A stretch of 64,000 nt of DNA, taken from the NCBI GenBank assembly GCA_002254845.1, contig NKPT01000010.1, positions 17,760 to 81,759 of the forward strand, written 5' to 3'. The notes under the pieces are model-generated. The model had not been told where the DNA came from and did not search any database. It worked only from the letters and a program-made list of their open reading frames with translations. The stretch is from Chloracidobacterium sp. CP2_5A. Lineage in GTDB: Bacteria; Acidobacteriota; Blastocatellia; Chloracidobacteriales; Chloracidobacteriaceae. This document shows, one piece after another, positions 27,695 to 36,942 of the stretch (position 1 is its first letter; each line of letters starts with the position of its first letter). The translations under genes and the position numbers were made by a program.

Positions 27695-28840
27695 CTAGGC
27701 CCTTGCGGTAAGCGCGCGCGCCATGATTTCAAGCCCGGCGCGGAGCTGCGCCGGCTCGGTCAAGCCGGAAATCATCACGCGCGCGCCCCGCTCATTCCCG
27801 TAAAAGTAGCCGGGATGAACAAGGACGCCTCGCTCAAGTAAGAACAGCGCCAGCGCCTCCTCGTCATCCCATCCGGCGATCTGCGGGAAAAGGTAATAGC
27901 CGCCATCCGGCGGGGCGACTGTCACGCTCGGGCAGCGGCGAAGGATGTCCTGCGCCATATCGAGCGACGCCCGGAAGCGATCGCGCATGCTGGCGACAAA
28001 CGCCTCCCCGCGCTCGAACAGGGTCGGCAGCATGAACTGCGCGAGCGAGTTGGCGCTCAGAAAGGCGTCGTTGAGCATTTCCAGCCGAGCGCTGAAAGCT
28101 TCCGCCGCTGGCTTGTTCATGGCGATCCAGCCCAGCTTCAAGTCCGGCAGGGCGAAGCGCTTGGAAATGCCGTTGAGGTGAAAGACCGGCAGATCGGGAT
28201 GCAGCGTTCCAAAGGGCGGCGTCGCGGCGGCGCGGTAGGTGAAAGCCGCGAAGACTTCGTCGCAGATGATTGGCAGACCGAGGCGGCTCAACGCCGGCAG
28301 CGGGCGCTGCGCAATCATGCCCGTCGGATTGTGCGGCGAGATGAGGAGGATCGCGCGCGTCCGCTCATCCGCGCCAGCGACAAGCGATGCCTCGCTGATT
28401 TGCCAGCCGCGCGACGCGTCCAGCTCATAGGCCCGCAGGGCGATGCGATGCGCCGCGGCGAGGTGTTCAAAAAGCGGGTAGGCGATGTTCGGCCCAAGAG
28501 CGTTGTCGCCCGGCTCGGCCAACAGCGTAAAAAGCAGGCTGTAGGCCTCGCTGGTGCTCGCCGTGATGAAGATGTCGTCTGGCGCGATGGCGAGCGGTGG
28601 CGTCCGGCGGGCGTAATCCTCGGCAATGGCGCGCCGGGCCGCCAACGAGCCGCGCGGGTCTGGCTCGTAGCGCCGGGCGTTCCAGTAGCCATCCGCCGCC
28701 GCGCGGAGAATGTCAGGGGGAAAAAGCAATCCGTGCTGGGTCGGGTTGCTGCTGGTTAGGTCAATATACGCGCCCGCCTGCTGACGAGCGCGTTCAAGGC
28801 GGTTTGGCGTCAAATCAACATCGGATAGAAAGCCAGGCAT
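27695..28840 (-). CDS. Class I/II pyridoxal-phosphate aminotransferase
   Basis: Aminotransferase of 381 residues of the aspartate-aminotransferase fold. Seen are SSNPTQHGL near the N-terminus, FITASTSEAYSLLF, ISPHNPTG (the NPTG motif), IICDEVFAAF (Asp that contacts the pyridine nitrogen) and the Schiff-base lysine in LNGISKRFALPDLKLGW. Substrate preference cannot be told from these motifs; related proteins are annotated only as putative aminotransferases. It lies 63 bases downstream of gltX on the same strand. Confidence 0.88.
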   Translation of the reverse strand: MPGFLSDVDLTPNRLERARQQAGAYIDLTSSNPTQHGLLFPPDILRAAADGYWNARRYEPDPRGSLAARRAIAEDYARRTPPLAIAPDDIFITASTSEAYSLLFTLLAEPGDNALGPNIAYPLFEHLAAAHRIALRAYELDASRGWQISEASLVAGADERTRAILLISPHNPTGMIAQRPLPALSRLGLPIICDEVFAAFTYRAAATPPFGTLHPDLPVFHLNGISKRFALPDLKLGWIAMNKPAAEAFSARLEMLNDAFLSANSLAQFMLPTLFERGEAFVASMRDRFRASLDMAQDILRRCPSVTVAPPDGGYYLFPQIAGWDDEEALALFLLERGVLVHPGYFYGNERGARVMISGLTEPAQLRAGLEIMARALTARA

Positions 28841-28903
28841 ATCGCAATCGCGAAGCTGTCGGGCGCTCCAGCCGGATGTTCGAGCGTGGAGCGCTCGCCG
28901 ACC

Positions 28904-30400
28904 CTATGGCGCCGCCAGGCGCTGACGAATGGCGCGGAGACGGGCGCAAGCGCGCTCCCGGCCAATCAGGGCGAAGACCTCGAATATGCTCGGCCCGACG
29001 CTTTGCCCGGTCAGCGCCACGCGCGAGGCGTTGATAAACAGCCCAGCCTTCGCCCCTTTGGCGTCGGCAAAGGCCCGGAGCGTCGCTTCCACCGTTTCCG
29101 GCTTCCAATCCGGCGCTTGCTCAAGGGCGTTGGCGAGTTCTGGAAGCCAGTCCAGCAAGCGAGCGTCCCGCAGGTTTTTCTTGACGGCTTCGGGATCAAG
29201 CTCGAAGTCGTCGGTGAAGTACGGCCGACCGTAGGTCGTGAAGTCCGTCAGCGCGCGGAAGCGTTCGCGAATAACGTCCGTGGCGCGCGCAAGCCAGGCG
29301 CGGCCGTCGCCTTCCGCGAACTCGGGCTTCCACAGCCCGGCGGCTTCAAGCTGCGCTTGTACCAGCGGCAGCAGCCGGTCAAGCGGCATGGACTTGAGGT
29401 ATTCGGCATTCATCCACAGCGCCTTGGGGTCGGTGAACTGGCGCGGGTCGGCCAGGGGCTGATCGGCCGGCGCGAGGTTGAAGATGCCGTTCGTCCGGCT
29501 GACCTGCGCGAAGTCGAACGCGGCGATCATCTCCTCGCGCGACAGAATTTCGCGGTCGTCGCCGGGCGACCAGCCGATGAGCGCGATGGCGTTGAGAAAG
29601 GCGTCGGGGATGAAGCCGCGCTCCTGATAAAATCGCACTGTCGCGCCTTCGCCGTGCTTGCGCTTGGAGAGCTTAGCGCGCTTGCCGTCCAGAATGAGCG
29701 GCAAGTGCGCGAAGGTCGGCTCCGCGACGCCCAGCGCCTGGTAAATCAACAGTTGCTTGGGCGTATTCGCCAGCCCGTCCTGCCCGCGAATGACGTGCGT
29801 CACGCGCTCGGCAATGTCGTCCGCCGCGTTGCTGAGGATGTAGAGCGGCGAGCCGTCTGAGCGCAGCAGGGCGAAGTCCTCGATGTCCGCGTAGCGTTTG
29901 GCTTGCTCGCCGTGCACAAGATCGTGAAACGTCACCGCGCCGTCCGTTCGCGGGACGCGAAACCGAACCGCGTAGGGCGTCCCCTGCGCGTCGAGCTTGG
30001 CTTCCTCCTCCGGCGAAAGCTCGCGCCCGCGAAAGACGAAAGCCGTTTTCGCCGCCTCGGCCGCGCGCCGCAGGGCGTCAAGCTCTTCCTTAGTTTCATA
30101 GGACTTGTAAGCATGTCCGCTCGCCAGCAGACGCTCGGCCACGCGGCGATGCTCGTCCAGCCGCTGGGATTGAAAGTAGGGGCCTTCGTCCCAAGTCAAG
30201 CCTAGCCAGCGCAGCCCGTCGAGGATGGTTTCCACGGCTTCGGGCGTGGAGCGCTCGCGGTCGGTGTCTTCAATCCGCAGAATAAAGACGCCGCCCTGCT
30301 TGCGGGCGAAAAGCCAGTTGAAAAGCGCCGTGCGCGCGCCGCCGATATGCAGATAGCCGGTCGGCGAAGGCGCGAAGCGGACGCGAATGCCGTCAGTCAT
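28904..30400 (-). CDS. gltX: Glutamyl-tRNA synthetase
   Basis: Charges tRNA-Glu (and possibly tRNA-Gln) with glutamate. The 498 residues show RFAPSPTGYLHIGGARTALF (HIGH motif), RIEDTDRERS and the KMSKS-type loop AKLSKRKHGEG. Full length with the C-terminal anticodon-binding helices (GLFINASRVALTGQSVGPSI). ATG at 30400 follows GGAG with a 6-base spacer. The charged tRNA also feeds tetrapyrrole synthesis in most bacteria, relevant to bchM elsewhere in the window. Only one gltX is seen here. Confidence 0.97.
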   Translation of the reverse strand: MTDGIRVRFAPSPTGYLHIGGARTALFNWLFARKQGGVFILRIEDTDRERSTPEAVETILDGLRWLGLTWDEGPYFQSQRLDEHRRVAERLLASGHAYKSYETKEELDALRRAAEAAKTAFVFRGRELSPEEEAKLDAQGTPYAVRFRVPRTDGAVTFHDLVHGEQAKRYADIEDFALLRSDGSPLYILSNAADDIAERVTHVIRGQDGLANTPKQLLIYQALGVAEPTFAHLPLILDGKRAKLSKRKHGEGATVRFYQERGFIPDAFLNAIALIGWSPGDDREILSREEMIAAFDFAQVSRTNGIFNLAPADQPLADPRQFTDPKALWMNAEYLKSMPLDRLLPLVQAQLEAAGLWKPEFAEGDGRAWLARATDVIRERFRALTDFTTYGRPYFTDDFELDPEAVKKNLRDARLLDWLPELANALEQAPDWKPETVEATLRAFADAKGAKAGLFINASRVALTGQSVGPSIFEVFALIGRERACARLRAIRQRLAAP

Positions 30401-30418
30401 GGGTTGCTCCGTATCCTC

Positions 30419-30452
30419 ATAAGCATTGTTTTGGCATAAGCATTGTTTTGGC
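30419..30452. repeat. 17-bp tandem duplication upstream of gltX
   Basis: ATAAGCATTGTTTTGGC occurs at 30419-30435 and 30436-30452, exactly head to tail, 18 bases before the gltX ATG. It could duplicate part of the promoter or leader. Confidence 0.95.
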
Positions 30453-30624
30453 GCGGCGGCGGGCCAGTCGGCGGGAGTCTTAGCAAACCGCTGGCCGCTC
30501 GTCACGCGAAGCCAGCCCGGCAGGCTGCGCGGCGCGGCGGAAGCGCGGGCGTCCCGCCCATTGCGTTGGCGCCGCGGCAACGATAGCATCCGCGCCCTGC
30601 ATCATCACGCAAAAGACTCATCTC

Positions 30625-31554
30625 ATGGCACTCGGCATCACTGAAGACATCACGGAATTGATTGGCAAAACGCCGCTCCTGCGCCTGCGCTCGGTTGTTC
30701 CGCCCGGCGCGGCCAATGTGTACGCCAAGCTTGAGTACCTCAATCCCGGCGGCAGCATTAAGGACCGCGCGGCGCTCGGCCTGATTACGGACGCGGAGCG
30801 CCGCGGGCTGCTCGCGCCCGGCGCGACCATCATTGAGCCGACGGCCGGCAATACGGGCGTGGGCTTGGCGCTCATCGGGCGAACGCGCGGCTATCGCGTC
30901 ATCCTGTGCGTGCCGGAGGGCTACAGCCGCGAAAAAATGCAGGTTGCGGAAGCGTTGGGCGGAACGCTGGTGTACACGCCCAGTGCGGAGGGCATTCCGG
31001 GCGCGATTCGCAAGGCGCTGGAACTGGCGGAAACCATCCCGAACTCGTTTGTCCCGCAGCAGTTTAGCAATCCAGCCAACCCGCATATTCACTACATGAC
31101 GACCGGCGCGGAAATCCATGAGCAGCTTGGCGGCAAGGTGGATGGCTTAGCCATCGGCTGCGGCACGGCCGGGACGTTTTCCGGGGTCGCCCGCTATATC
31201 CGGGAGCGCAATCCGCAGGCGGTGTGCGTGGCGGTTGAGACGGAAGGCTCGGTGCTCGGCGGCGGACAGCCCGGGCCGCACAAGGTCGAGGGCATCGGCA
31301 CCAGCTTCATTCCAGAGAACTTTCACCGCGACTTGTGCGATGAGATCGTCGCTGTCACGGACCGGGACGCCTTCGCGATGGTGCGCCGACTGGCTGCCGA
31401 GGAAGGCGTCTTATGCGGCGGCTCAGCCGGGGCCAACGCCTTTGCCGCGATTCAGTTAGCCATCCGGCTTGGGGAAGGGAAGCGCGTCGTGACGATTTTT
31501 CCCGACGGGGCGGAGCGTTATATGAGCAAGGGCATCTTCGACGAGGTCTCGTAA
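30625..31554 (+). CDS. cysK: Cysteine synthase A (O-acetylserine sulfhydrylase)
   Basis: PLP enzyme that makes cysteine from O-acetylserine and sulfide. In the 309 residues the Schiff-base lysine is Lys46 in PGGSIKDRAA, the substrate loop is PTAGNTGVGLAL, and the phosphate-binding loop is GCGTAGTFSG. Length is typical. It diverges from gltX. The cystathionine beta-synthase family is related, but this protein lacks a C-terminal CBS domain. Confidence 0.93.
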   Translation: MALGITEDITELIGKTPLLRLRSVVPPGAANVYAKLEYLNPGGSIKDRAALGLITDAERRGLLAPGATIIEPTAGNTGVGLALIGRTRGYRVILCVPEGYSREKMQVAEALGGTLVYTPSAEGIPGAIRKALELAETIPNSFVPQQFSNPANPHIHYMTTGAEIHEQLGGKVDGLAIGCGTAGTFSGVARYIRERNPQAVCVAVETEGSVLGGGQPGPHKVEGIGTSFIPENFHRDLCDEIVAVTDRDAFAMVRRLAAEEGVLCGGSAGANAFAAIQLAIRLGEGKRVVTIFPDGAERYMSKGIFDEVS

Positions 31555-31691
31555 CTTGCTCAAGCGCCTTCCAAGAGTTTTTTCGCATGGGCGCGGTTTC
31601 GCATGCGATAGTGGAAGTGAAGCTCTGCGGATGGCTTCCCCCGCCGTCGTTCGCCTGCGGCTTCATGCTGTGTTACCGACGCCCAGGACCA

Positions 31692-33815
31692 ATGGATATT
31701 GCGGAAGCGCGAGCCGCGAACGCGCGCGGCAATGAGTGTCTACAACGCGGGGATTACGCCGCGGCCATCGAAGCTTACCGCGCCGCGATTGCCGCCGACC
31801 CGCAGGCGCAGGCCTATCCGCGCGAGCGGGGCATCATTTATGCCAATCTGGCTTACGCCCTGTCCTTGTCCGGCAGCCTCGATGCCGCGCGCGAGACCTA
31901 TCAAGCCGCCATCGCGCTTGAGCCGCGCCGGGCGACCTATCACAACGAGCTAGGCGACGTCTTGTTTCGCTTGGAGGACTGGTCGTCGGCGCTGGCGTCC
32001 TATCACCGGGCGGCTCAGTCAGAGACATTCCTGCGGGTTTACCCTGAATCGCCGGGGCTGATTCAATACAACCTTGGTCTCGCTTATCAGCGACTGGGCA
32101 ATGCGGAAGCCGCGCAGCGCCATCTAGCCGAGGCTGTCCGCCGCGAGCCGCGCAATGAGGCGTACCGCGAGGCGCTTGAGCAGCTTGCGTCCGCGCCGTC
32201 ACCCCCCTCGCCCTCCGCGCCCGCCGGTCGCCTGACCTTCGCCGATGTCGGCGGCTGCGCCGAGGCCAAGGCGTCCATTCGCCAGGCCATACGAATTGTG
32301 CTGGACGCCGAGCGGGCGGCGCGCTACCGGATTCGGCTCAATGGGATTTTGCTGGTCGGCGGACCCGGCGCCGGCAAGACCTTTCTCGCCGAAGCGACGG
32401 CCGGCGAGTTTCGCTTGCCGCTATTGCGCGTCACGCTCAGCGAGGTGACGTCAAAGTGGGCCGGCGAAGGCATCGAGCGCCTGCGCCACATCTTCGAGCA
32501 AGCCGCCCAGCGCGCGCCCTGCCTCTTGTTTTTTGACGACTTCGACGGCTTGGCGGCGACCGCCCGCGATACGGAGTCCAACCTTGAGCACCGCCGCTTT
32601 CTGGAAGCGCTGACGCAGCATATCGAGCAGATTCGTCAAAAGCCGGGCGTGGTTTTGATGGCGGCGACTTCTGAGCCAGACGCCCTCGACGCGGCTATTG
32701 CGCGCCCCGGACGGTTTGACTGGCGGGTGACGCTCCATCCGCCCGACGCGACGGAGCGCCGCGCAATGCTGGAAAGCCTATTGCGCGCCCGCCCGGTTGG
32801 CGAGATTGCCTATGACCGCTGGGTTGCCCGCACGACCGGCTACACCGCCGCCGACCTCTCCCGGTTGGTCAACGCGGCGGCGCTTGACGCCTTCGACGCC
32901 AATCAGCTCATTACGGATCGCCATCTGGCCGCTGCGCTGTCGCGCTTTGAGGCCAGCGATCGCTTTGTCGACGCGAAACGCTCGTGGGCGCAGATTGTGC
33001 TATCCGATGATGTGCGGGCGACATTTCGACTCATTCAGTCCCTGCTGGAAGACCCGGACGCCGGGCGCGGCTTCGGCTTGACGCCGCCCAGCGGCGCCGT
33101 GCTTTACGGCCCGCCAGGGACGGGCAAGACGACGCTGGCGCGCGTGTTGGCTTATGAAGCCCGGTGCAGCTTTTACGCCGTGACGCCAAGCGACATCTAC
33201 GCCAAATGGGCCGGCGAGTCGGAGCGTCGCGTAACCGAGCTGTTTCGGCGCGCGCGGGCAAACCGCCCCAGCATCATCTTCTTTGACGAGGCTGACGCCC
33301 TGTTCGGCGCGCGCTCGGCGGCCGTCAGCGAAGCCGCGCCCCATATCAATCGCGTGGTCAATCAATTCCTCGCGGAAATGGATGGTTTGCGCGCCAATGA
33401 CCGGCTTTTTATCTTAGCCGCGACAAACCGGCTCGACTTGATTGACCCGGCAATGCTGCGCGCCGGTCGCCTGTCTGAAAAAATTCACGTGCCGCTGCCC
33501 GGTTACGAGCAGCGGCGCGCGCTGCTCAAGCTTTTTACGGAGCGCATGCAGCTCGACGACGCCGTTTGCTTGGAGGAGCTGGCGGCGGCGACGGCGGGAA
33601 GGTCCGGCGCTGACCTTGAGGAGCTCTGCCGCGCCGCCGCGCGGTCCGCTTTTGCCCGCTATTTGGACGCGCCATCGCGCCCGCCGCGTCGCGCAGTCGC
33701 GATGAATGACTTCATGGGCGCTTTGGCGCTGATGGGCGCGTCCGCTCTTCAGCTTGGCGCGAATGCGGCATCCGCCGGCGAGACGCCGCTATCCAGGGAA
33801 GTTGTCGCCGTCTGA
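31692..33815 (+). CDS. TPR protein with two AAA ATPase domains
   Basis: Protein of 707 residues. Residues about 1-170 are tetratricopeptide repeats (NECLQRGDYAAAIEAYRAAI, then ANLAYALSLSGSLDAARETY). Two AAA domains of the Cdc48/FtsH type follow. The first has Walker A GGPGAGKT near 222 and Walker B LLFFDDFD, with Asp where Glu normally stands. The second has GPPGTGKT near 472, IIFFDEAD and LAATNRLDLIDPAML. So domain 2 looks catalytic, while domain 1 may bind ATP but hydrolyse poorly. Tandem-AAA unfoldases usually carry a substrate-binding N-domain; here TPRs take that place. The start is ATG at 31692; an upstream ATG is possible. Confidence 0.85.
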   Translation: MDIAEARAANARGNECLQRGDYAAAIEAYRAAIAADPQAQAYPRERGIIYANLAYALSLSGSLDAARETYQAAIALEPRRATYHNELGDVLFRLEDWSSALASYHRAAQSETFLRVYPESPGLIQYNLGLAYQRLGNAEAAQRHLAEAVRREPRNEAYREALEQLASAPSPPSPSAPAGRLTFADVGGCAEAKASIRQAIRIVLDAERAARYRIRLNGILLVGGPGAGKTFLAEATAGEFRLPLLRVTLSEVTSKWAGEGIERLRHIFEQAAQRAPCLLFFDDFDGLAATARDTESNLEHRRFLEALTQHIEQIRQKPGVVLMAATSEPDALDAAIARPGRFDWRVTLHPPDATERRAMLESLLRARPVGEIAYDRWVARTTGYTAADLSRLVNAAALDAFDANQLITDRHLAAALSRFEASDRFVDAKRSWAQIVLSDDVRATFRLIQSLLEDPDAGRGFGLTPPSGAVLYGPPGTGKTTLARVLAYEARCSFYAVTPSDIYAKWAGESERRVTELFRRARANRPSIIFFDEADALFGARSAAVSEAAPHINRVVNQFLAEMDGLRANDRLFILAATNRLDLIDPAMLRAGRLSEKIHVPLPGYEQRRALLKLFTERMQLDDAVCLEELAAATAGRSGADLEELCRAAARSAFARYLDAPSRPPRRAVAMNDFMGALALMGASALQLGANAASAGETPLSREVVAV

Positions 33816-33822
33816 GAGCTTC

Positions 33823-36357
33823 CTAAACTTTGCAGGTCGCCATATTGACAGCGACAGGCGAAATGTTCCAGATGGAGCGCGCGTACTCCTGAATTGTGCG
33901 GTCGCTAGAAAATTTGCCCATTTTGGCGGTGTTGAGAATGGATTTTCGCGTCCACGCGTCTTGATTTAAGTACGCTTCTGACACCGCGTCTTGGCACTCA
34001 ATGTAAGCTCGGTAGTCAGCCAAAACCATGTACTGGTCGCCGCCTTCCAGCAAAGAAAACAAAATTGGGTGAAAAAGCTCCTTGTCCAGCGGGTTAAAAT
34101 ATCCGCTGCCAATCATGTTGAGAGCTTCATTCAGCTCTGGATCTTTGTGAAAGTAATCCCACGACGAGTAAGTTGGTTTTAGGTTAGCGATTTCTTTACA
34201 TGTCAAGCCGAAGATAAAGATATTTTCGCGTCCGACTTCCTCGGCAATTTCAATATTCGCGCCATCAAGCGTGCCAATTGTCAGCGCGCCGTTGAGAGCG
34301 AATTTCATGTTGCCTGTCCCGCTCGCTTCCATGCCAGCAGTGGAAATCTGTTCTGACAGCTCGGCGCCAGGCATGATTTTCTCAGCTAGAGAAACGCGAT
34401 AATTTGGAAGGAAAACAACTCTTAGGCGATCCCTTGTCAGAACGTCGTTATTGATAACGTCCGCCACGGCATTGATGAGGCGAATGATAAGTTTCGCTTG
34501 GCGATAGCCTGGAGCCGCTTTGCCAGAAAATATAATGGTTCGCGGTGTTATGTCACGATCGGGACAATGGCGAATACGATTATACAAAGTGATTGCGTGG
34601 AGCAAATTCAGGAGTTGTCGCTTATACTCATGAATCCGCTTAACCTGGCAGTCAAAAATGGACTCCTTATTGACGCGCAGCTTGCTCTTCCATCCAGTCT
34701 CAATGATTTTTATGAGTATGTCTTTTCCTTGTTGTTTAATTTTTTGCCATTCGTAACGGAATCCCGAGTCTTCAGCAAATGGAATGAGTTTTTCCATTTC
34801 ATATAGATCGGTCATCCATTTATCGCCGATAGCTCCAGTAATCAAAGAGGAGAGCTGCGGATTGCAAAAGGCTAGCCACCTTCGCTGCGTGATGCCATTG
34901 GTCTTGTTTTCAAATTTATCGGGAAACATCATGGCGAAATCTTTGAAAAGATCATGCTTAAGAATCTCCGTATGCAGGGCGGCGACTCCATTGACGCGAT
35001 GCGAGCCGACAATGGCTAGATTTGCCATGCGAATAGATTTAGGGCGGATATTTGGAATTGGTTCCTCTACGAGCGACATTCGCTCGACAAGCTTTTCATT
35101 GTCGGGATATTTCATACGAACTTCCTTGAGAAATTTATGGTTAATCTCATAAATAATCTCAAGGTGTCGCGGCAATACTTTGCTAAGCAACTCGACTGTC
35201 CATTTTTCAAGGGCTTCTGGTAAAACAGTATGATTGGTGTAAGCGACTGTCGCTCTCGTGATTTCCCAAGCTTTATCCCAAGAAAGCTCTTCAATATCAA
35301 CAAAAATTCTCATGAGTTCGGCTATGGCGATTGCCGGATGTGTATCGTTTAACTGAATGGCGACTTTATCGGGAAATTCATCAAAGCTGTTTCTGATTTT
35401 TTTGTAACGCCTGAAAATATCCTGTAGTGTTGCAGAGACAAAGAAATATTCTTGCTTCAGGCGAAGCTCCTTCCCAGAGTGACGATTGTCGTTTGGATAG
35501 AGAACTTTTGAGATAGTTTCAGATTCAGTTTTTGTCCGAACGGCGCTAATGTAATCTCCTTCGTTAAAGTAGTGGAAGTCGAAATCACGCGAGGCTTTTG
35601 AAGACCAAAGTCGGAGCGTATTGACATTCTGCACGCCATAGCCGGGAATCGGCGTGTCGTGGGCCATTGCCATAATCTTCTCAGTTTTTATCCATTTGTG
35701 GGCGATTTTACCTTTTCCATTTGGATATTGAATGACTTCGCCATAGTAATGGACTGGATAAAGCAGTTCTGGGCGAGCTATTTCCCATGGATTTCCATAG
35801 CGAAGCCAGTTGTCTGGCTGCTCGATTTGCTCGCCATTTTTAATTTTCTGGTTGAAAATGCCATACTCATAGCGAATGCCATAGCCATATCCTGGAAGCG
35901 CCAGCGTCGCCATTGAATCGAGGAAGCAGGCCGCGAGCCGGCCCAAGCCGCCATTGCCAAGACCTGCGTCTGGCTCGACTTCCTGAATTGCCTCGAGCGC
36001 GTAGCCAAGATCGCTCATTGCCCGTTGGCATTCTTCTCTAAGGTTGAGGGTGGTAATTGCGTTGCCCAGCGTGCGCCCCATAAGAAACTCCATCGAGAGG
36101 TAGTACACGCGCTTGGCGTCGGCGCGATAATAAGCGTCTTGGGTTTGCAGCCAGCGTTCAATGAGCCGATCTCGAATGGCGCGGGCAAGCGCTAAATACT
36201 GATCAAGCTCGGTCATGCTAAAGCGATCCTTAGCCAAGGTAAATTCCAGGTGATCAAGAAAGCTTCGCTGTATAGCCTGAGCGGTAAGCCCATGATAGCT
36301 CTCGTAAGCTGAAAGGTTGGCGGCTGACTCGGCTAATGACGTTTTAGCTTCGGACAT
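33823..36357 (-). CDS. glgP: Glycogen/starch phosphorylase
   Basis: Releases glucose 1-phosphate from glycogen. The 844 residues carry GLGNGGLGRLAACFLDSMAT, IQLNDTHPAIAIAELMR and the PLP site EASGTGNMKFALNGALTIGT with its lysine. Full length. The start ATG at 36357 has a strong GAGGAG 8 bases before it. Most of the gene is far more AT-rich than the window (hand count 21 of 60 G+C at 35341-35400), while both ends are nearer to average. A palindrome at 36400 may be an operator. It converges on the AAA gene with a 7-base gap. Confidence 0.96.
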   Translation of the reverse strand: MSEAKTSLAESAANLSAYESYHGLTAQAIQRSFLDHLEFTLAKDRFSMTELDQYLALARAIRDRLIERWLQTQDAYYRADAKRVYYLSMEFLMGRTLGNAITTLNLREECQRAMSDLGYALEAIQEVEPDAGLGNGGLGRLAACFLDSMATLALPGYGYGIRYEYGIFNQKIKNGEQIEQPDNWLRYGNPWEIARPELLYPVHYYGEVIQYPNGKGKIAHKWIKTEKIMAMAHDTPIPGYGVQNVNTLRLWSSKASRDFDFHYFNEGDYISAVRTKTESETISKVLYPNDNRHSGKELRLKQEYFFVSATLQDIFRRYKKIRNSFDEFPDKVAIQLNDTHPAIAIAELMRIFVDIEELSWDKAWEITRATVAYTNHTVLPEALEKWTVELLSKVLPRHLEIIYEINHKFLKEVRMKYPDNEKLVERMSLVEEPIPNIRPKSIRMANLAIVGSHRVNGVAALHTEILKHDLFKDFAMMFPDKFENKTNGITQRRWLAFCNPQLSSLITGAIGDKWMTDLYEMEKLIPFAEDSGFRYEWQKIKQQGKDILIKIIETGWKSKLRVNKESIFDCQVKRIHEYKRQLLNLLHAITLYNRIRHCPDRDITPRTIIFSGKAAPGYRQAKLIIRLINAVADVINNDVLTRDRLRVVFLPNYRVSLAEKIMPGAELSEQISTAGMEASGTGNMKFALNGALTIGTLDGANIEIAEEVGRENIFIFGLTCKEIANLKPTYSSWDYFHKDPELNEALNMIGSGYFNPLDKELFHPILFSLLEGGDQYMVLADYRAYIECQDAVSEAYLNQDAWTRKSILNTAKMGKFSSDRTIQEYARSIWNISPVAVNMATCKV

Positions 36358-36399
36358 ACTTGAATCTCCTCTTGAGTAAAGGTTGGACCGGGCTTTACC

Positions 36400-36415
36400 T
36401 GATATCTCGATATCA
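36400..36415 (-). promoter_or_regulatory. Candidate operator upstream of glgP
   Basis: TGATATC and GATATCA flank a 2-base centre, a perfect 7-bp inverted repeat 43 bases before the glgP ATG, in the gap after the membrane-protein gene. Size and position fit a dimeric repressor site, but only one copy is seen and no regulator is named. Confidence 0.4.
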
Positions 36416-36431
36416 ACTTTGATCAACTTTG
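36412..36431. repeat. 10-bp tandem duplication
   Basis: ATCAACTTTG at 36412-36421 and 36422-36431. It spans the stop codon of the membrane-protein gene and touches the palindrome above. Confidence 0.85.
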
Positions 36432-36926
36432 TCCGGCATTGGATGGCATTGCAGGCTTAGGCGCAAGCGAGCTAAACAAGCCGCGGCTTATGCAGGCGAC
36501 GATCATGCACAGGATCGGGGCTGTAAAAAGCGCGACTGTGCGTGGAATAAGAGCTTGGTAGTCGGCAATGGCTCCCTCTTTGAGATTAAGCGAATCCCAG
36601 TGTAAAAAATATGAATTTCGAAAATTTCCTACAAGACTGATAAAGGTCAATACCCAAATCAGAAGCTCGGCAAACTCAGCTATGATAAAGCCGACTAACG
36701 CTGTCTCGACCCATCGAAAGTTGCCGACAGATGCCGACAGCGCGCCAAAGTAAAAGGAGCTAAGTATCATGGTAGCCACGATTGAGAACATTGCATTCCC
36801 GCGCGGCGCGTAGGGAACGCCGGAAATGCCAATTGTAAATCTGCTCAAGGCGACGATAAAAATCACGATCAAGGGCAATCTAACAAATTTGAAAACTTTG
36901 AGAAACATATCAAAAATTTTCTCCAT
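36423..36926 (-). CDS. Four-helix membrane protein of unknown function
   Basis: Protein of 167 residues with four likely transmembrane helices (LPLIVIFIVALSRFTIGI; IVATMILSSFYFGALSA; ETALVGFIIAEFAELLIWVL; TVALFTAPILCMIVACIS). I do not recognise the family. It starts 16 bases after the addB-like stop and ends 65 bases before glgP, so it probably shares their transcript. Base composition is AT-rich like the rest of this tract. No clear ribosome site precedes the ATG. Confidence 0.65.
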   Translation of the reverse strand: MEKIFDMFLKVFKFVRLPLIVIFIVALSRFTIGISGVPYAPRGNAMFSIVATMILSSFYFGALSASVGNFRWVETALVGFIIAEFAELLIWVLTFISLVGNFRNSYFLHWDSLNLKEGAIADYQALIPRTVALFTAPILCMIVACISRGLFSSLAPKPAMPSNAGQS

Positions 36927-36942
36927 TTTAGATTTTCTATTC

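Noticed and set aside
27402..27698. 98-codon open frame after the STAS gene
   Set aside because: Proline- and arginine-rich low-complexity translation with no family, signal peptide or ribosome site.
28886..29860. 324-codon open frame antisense to gltX
   Set aside because: It is the mirror of a clearly conserved gene in GC-rich DNA, where antisense frames stay open by chance. It has no family resemblance.
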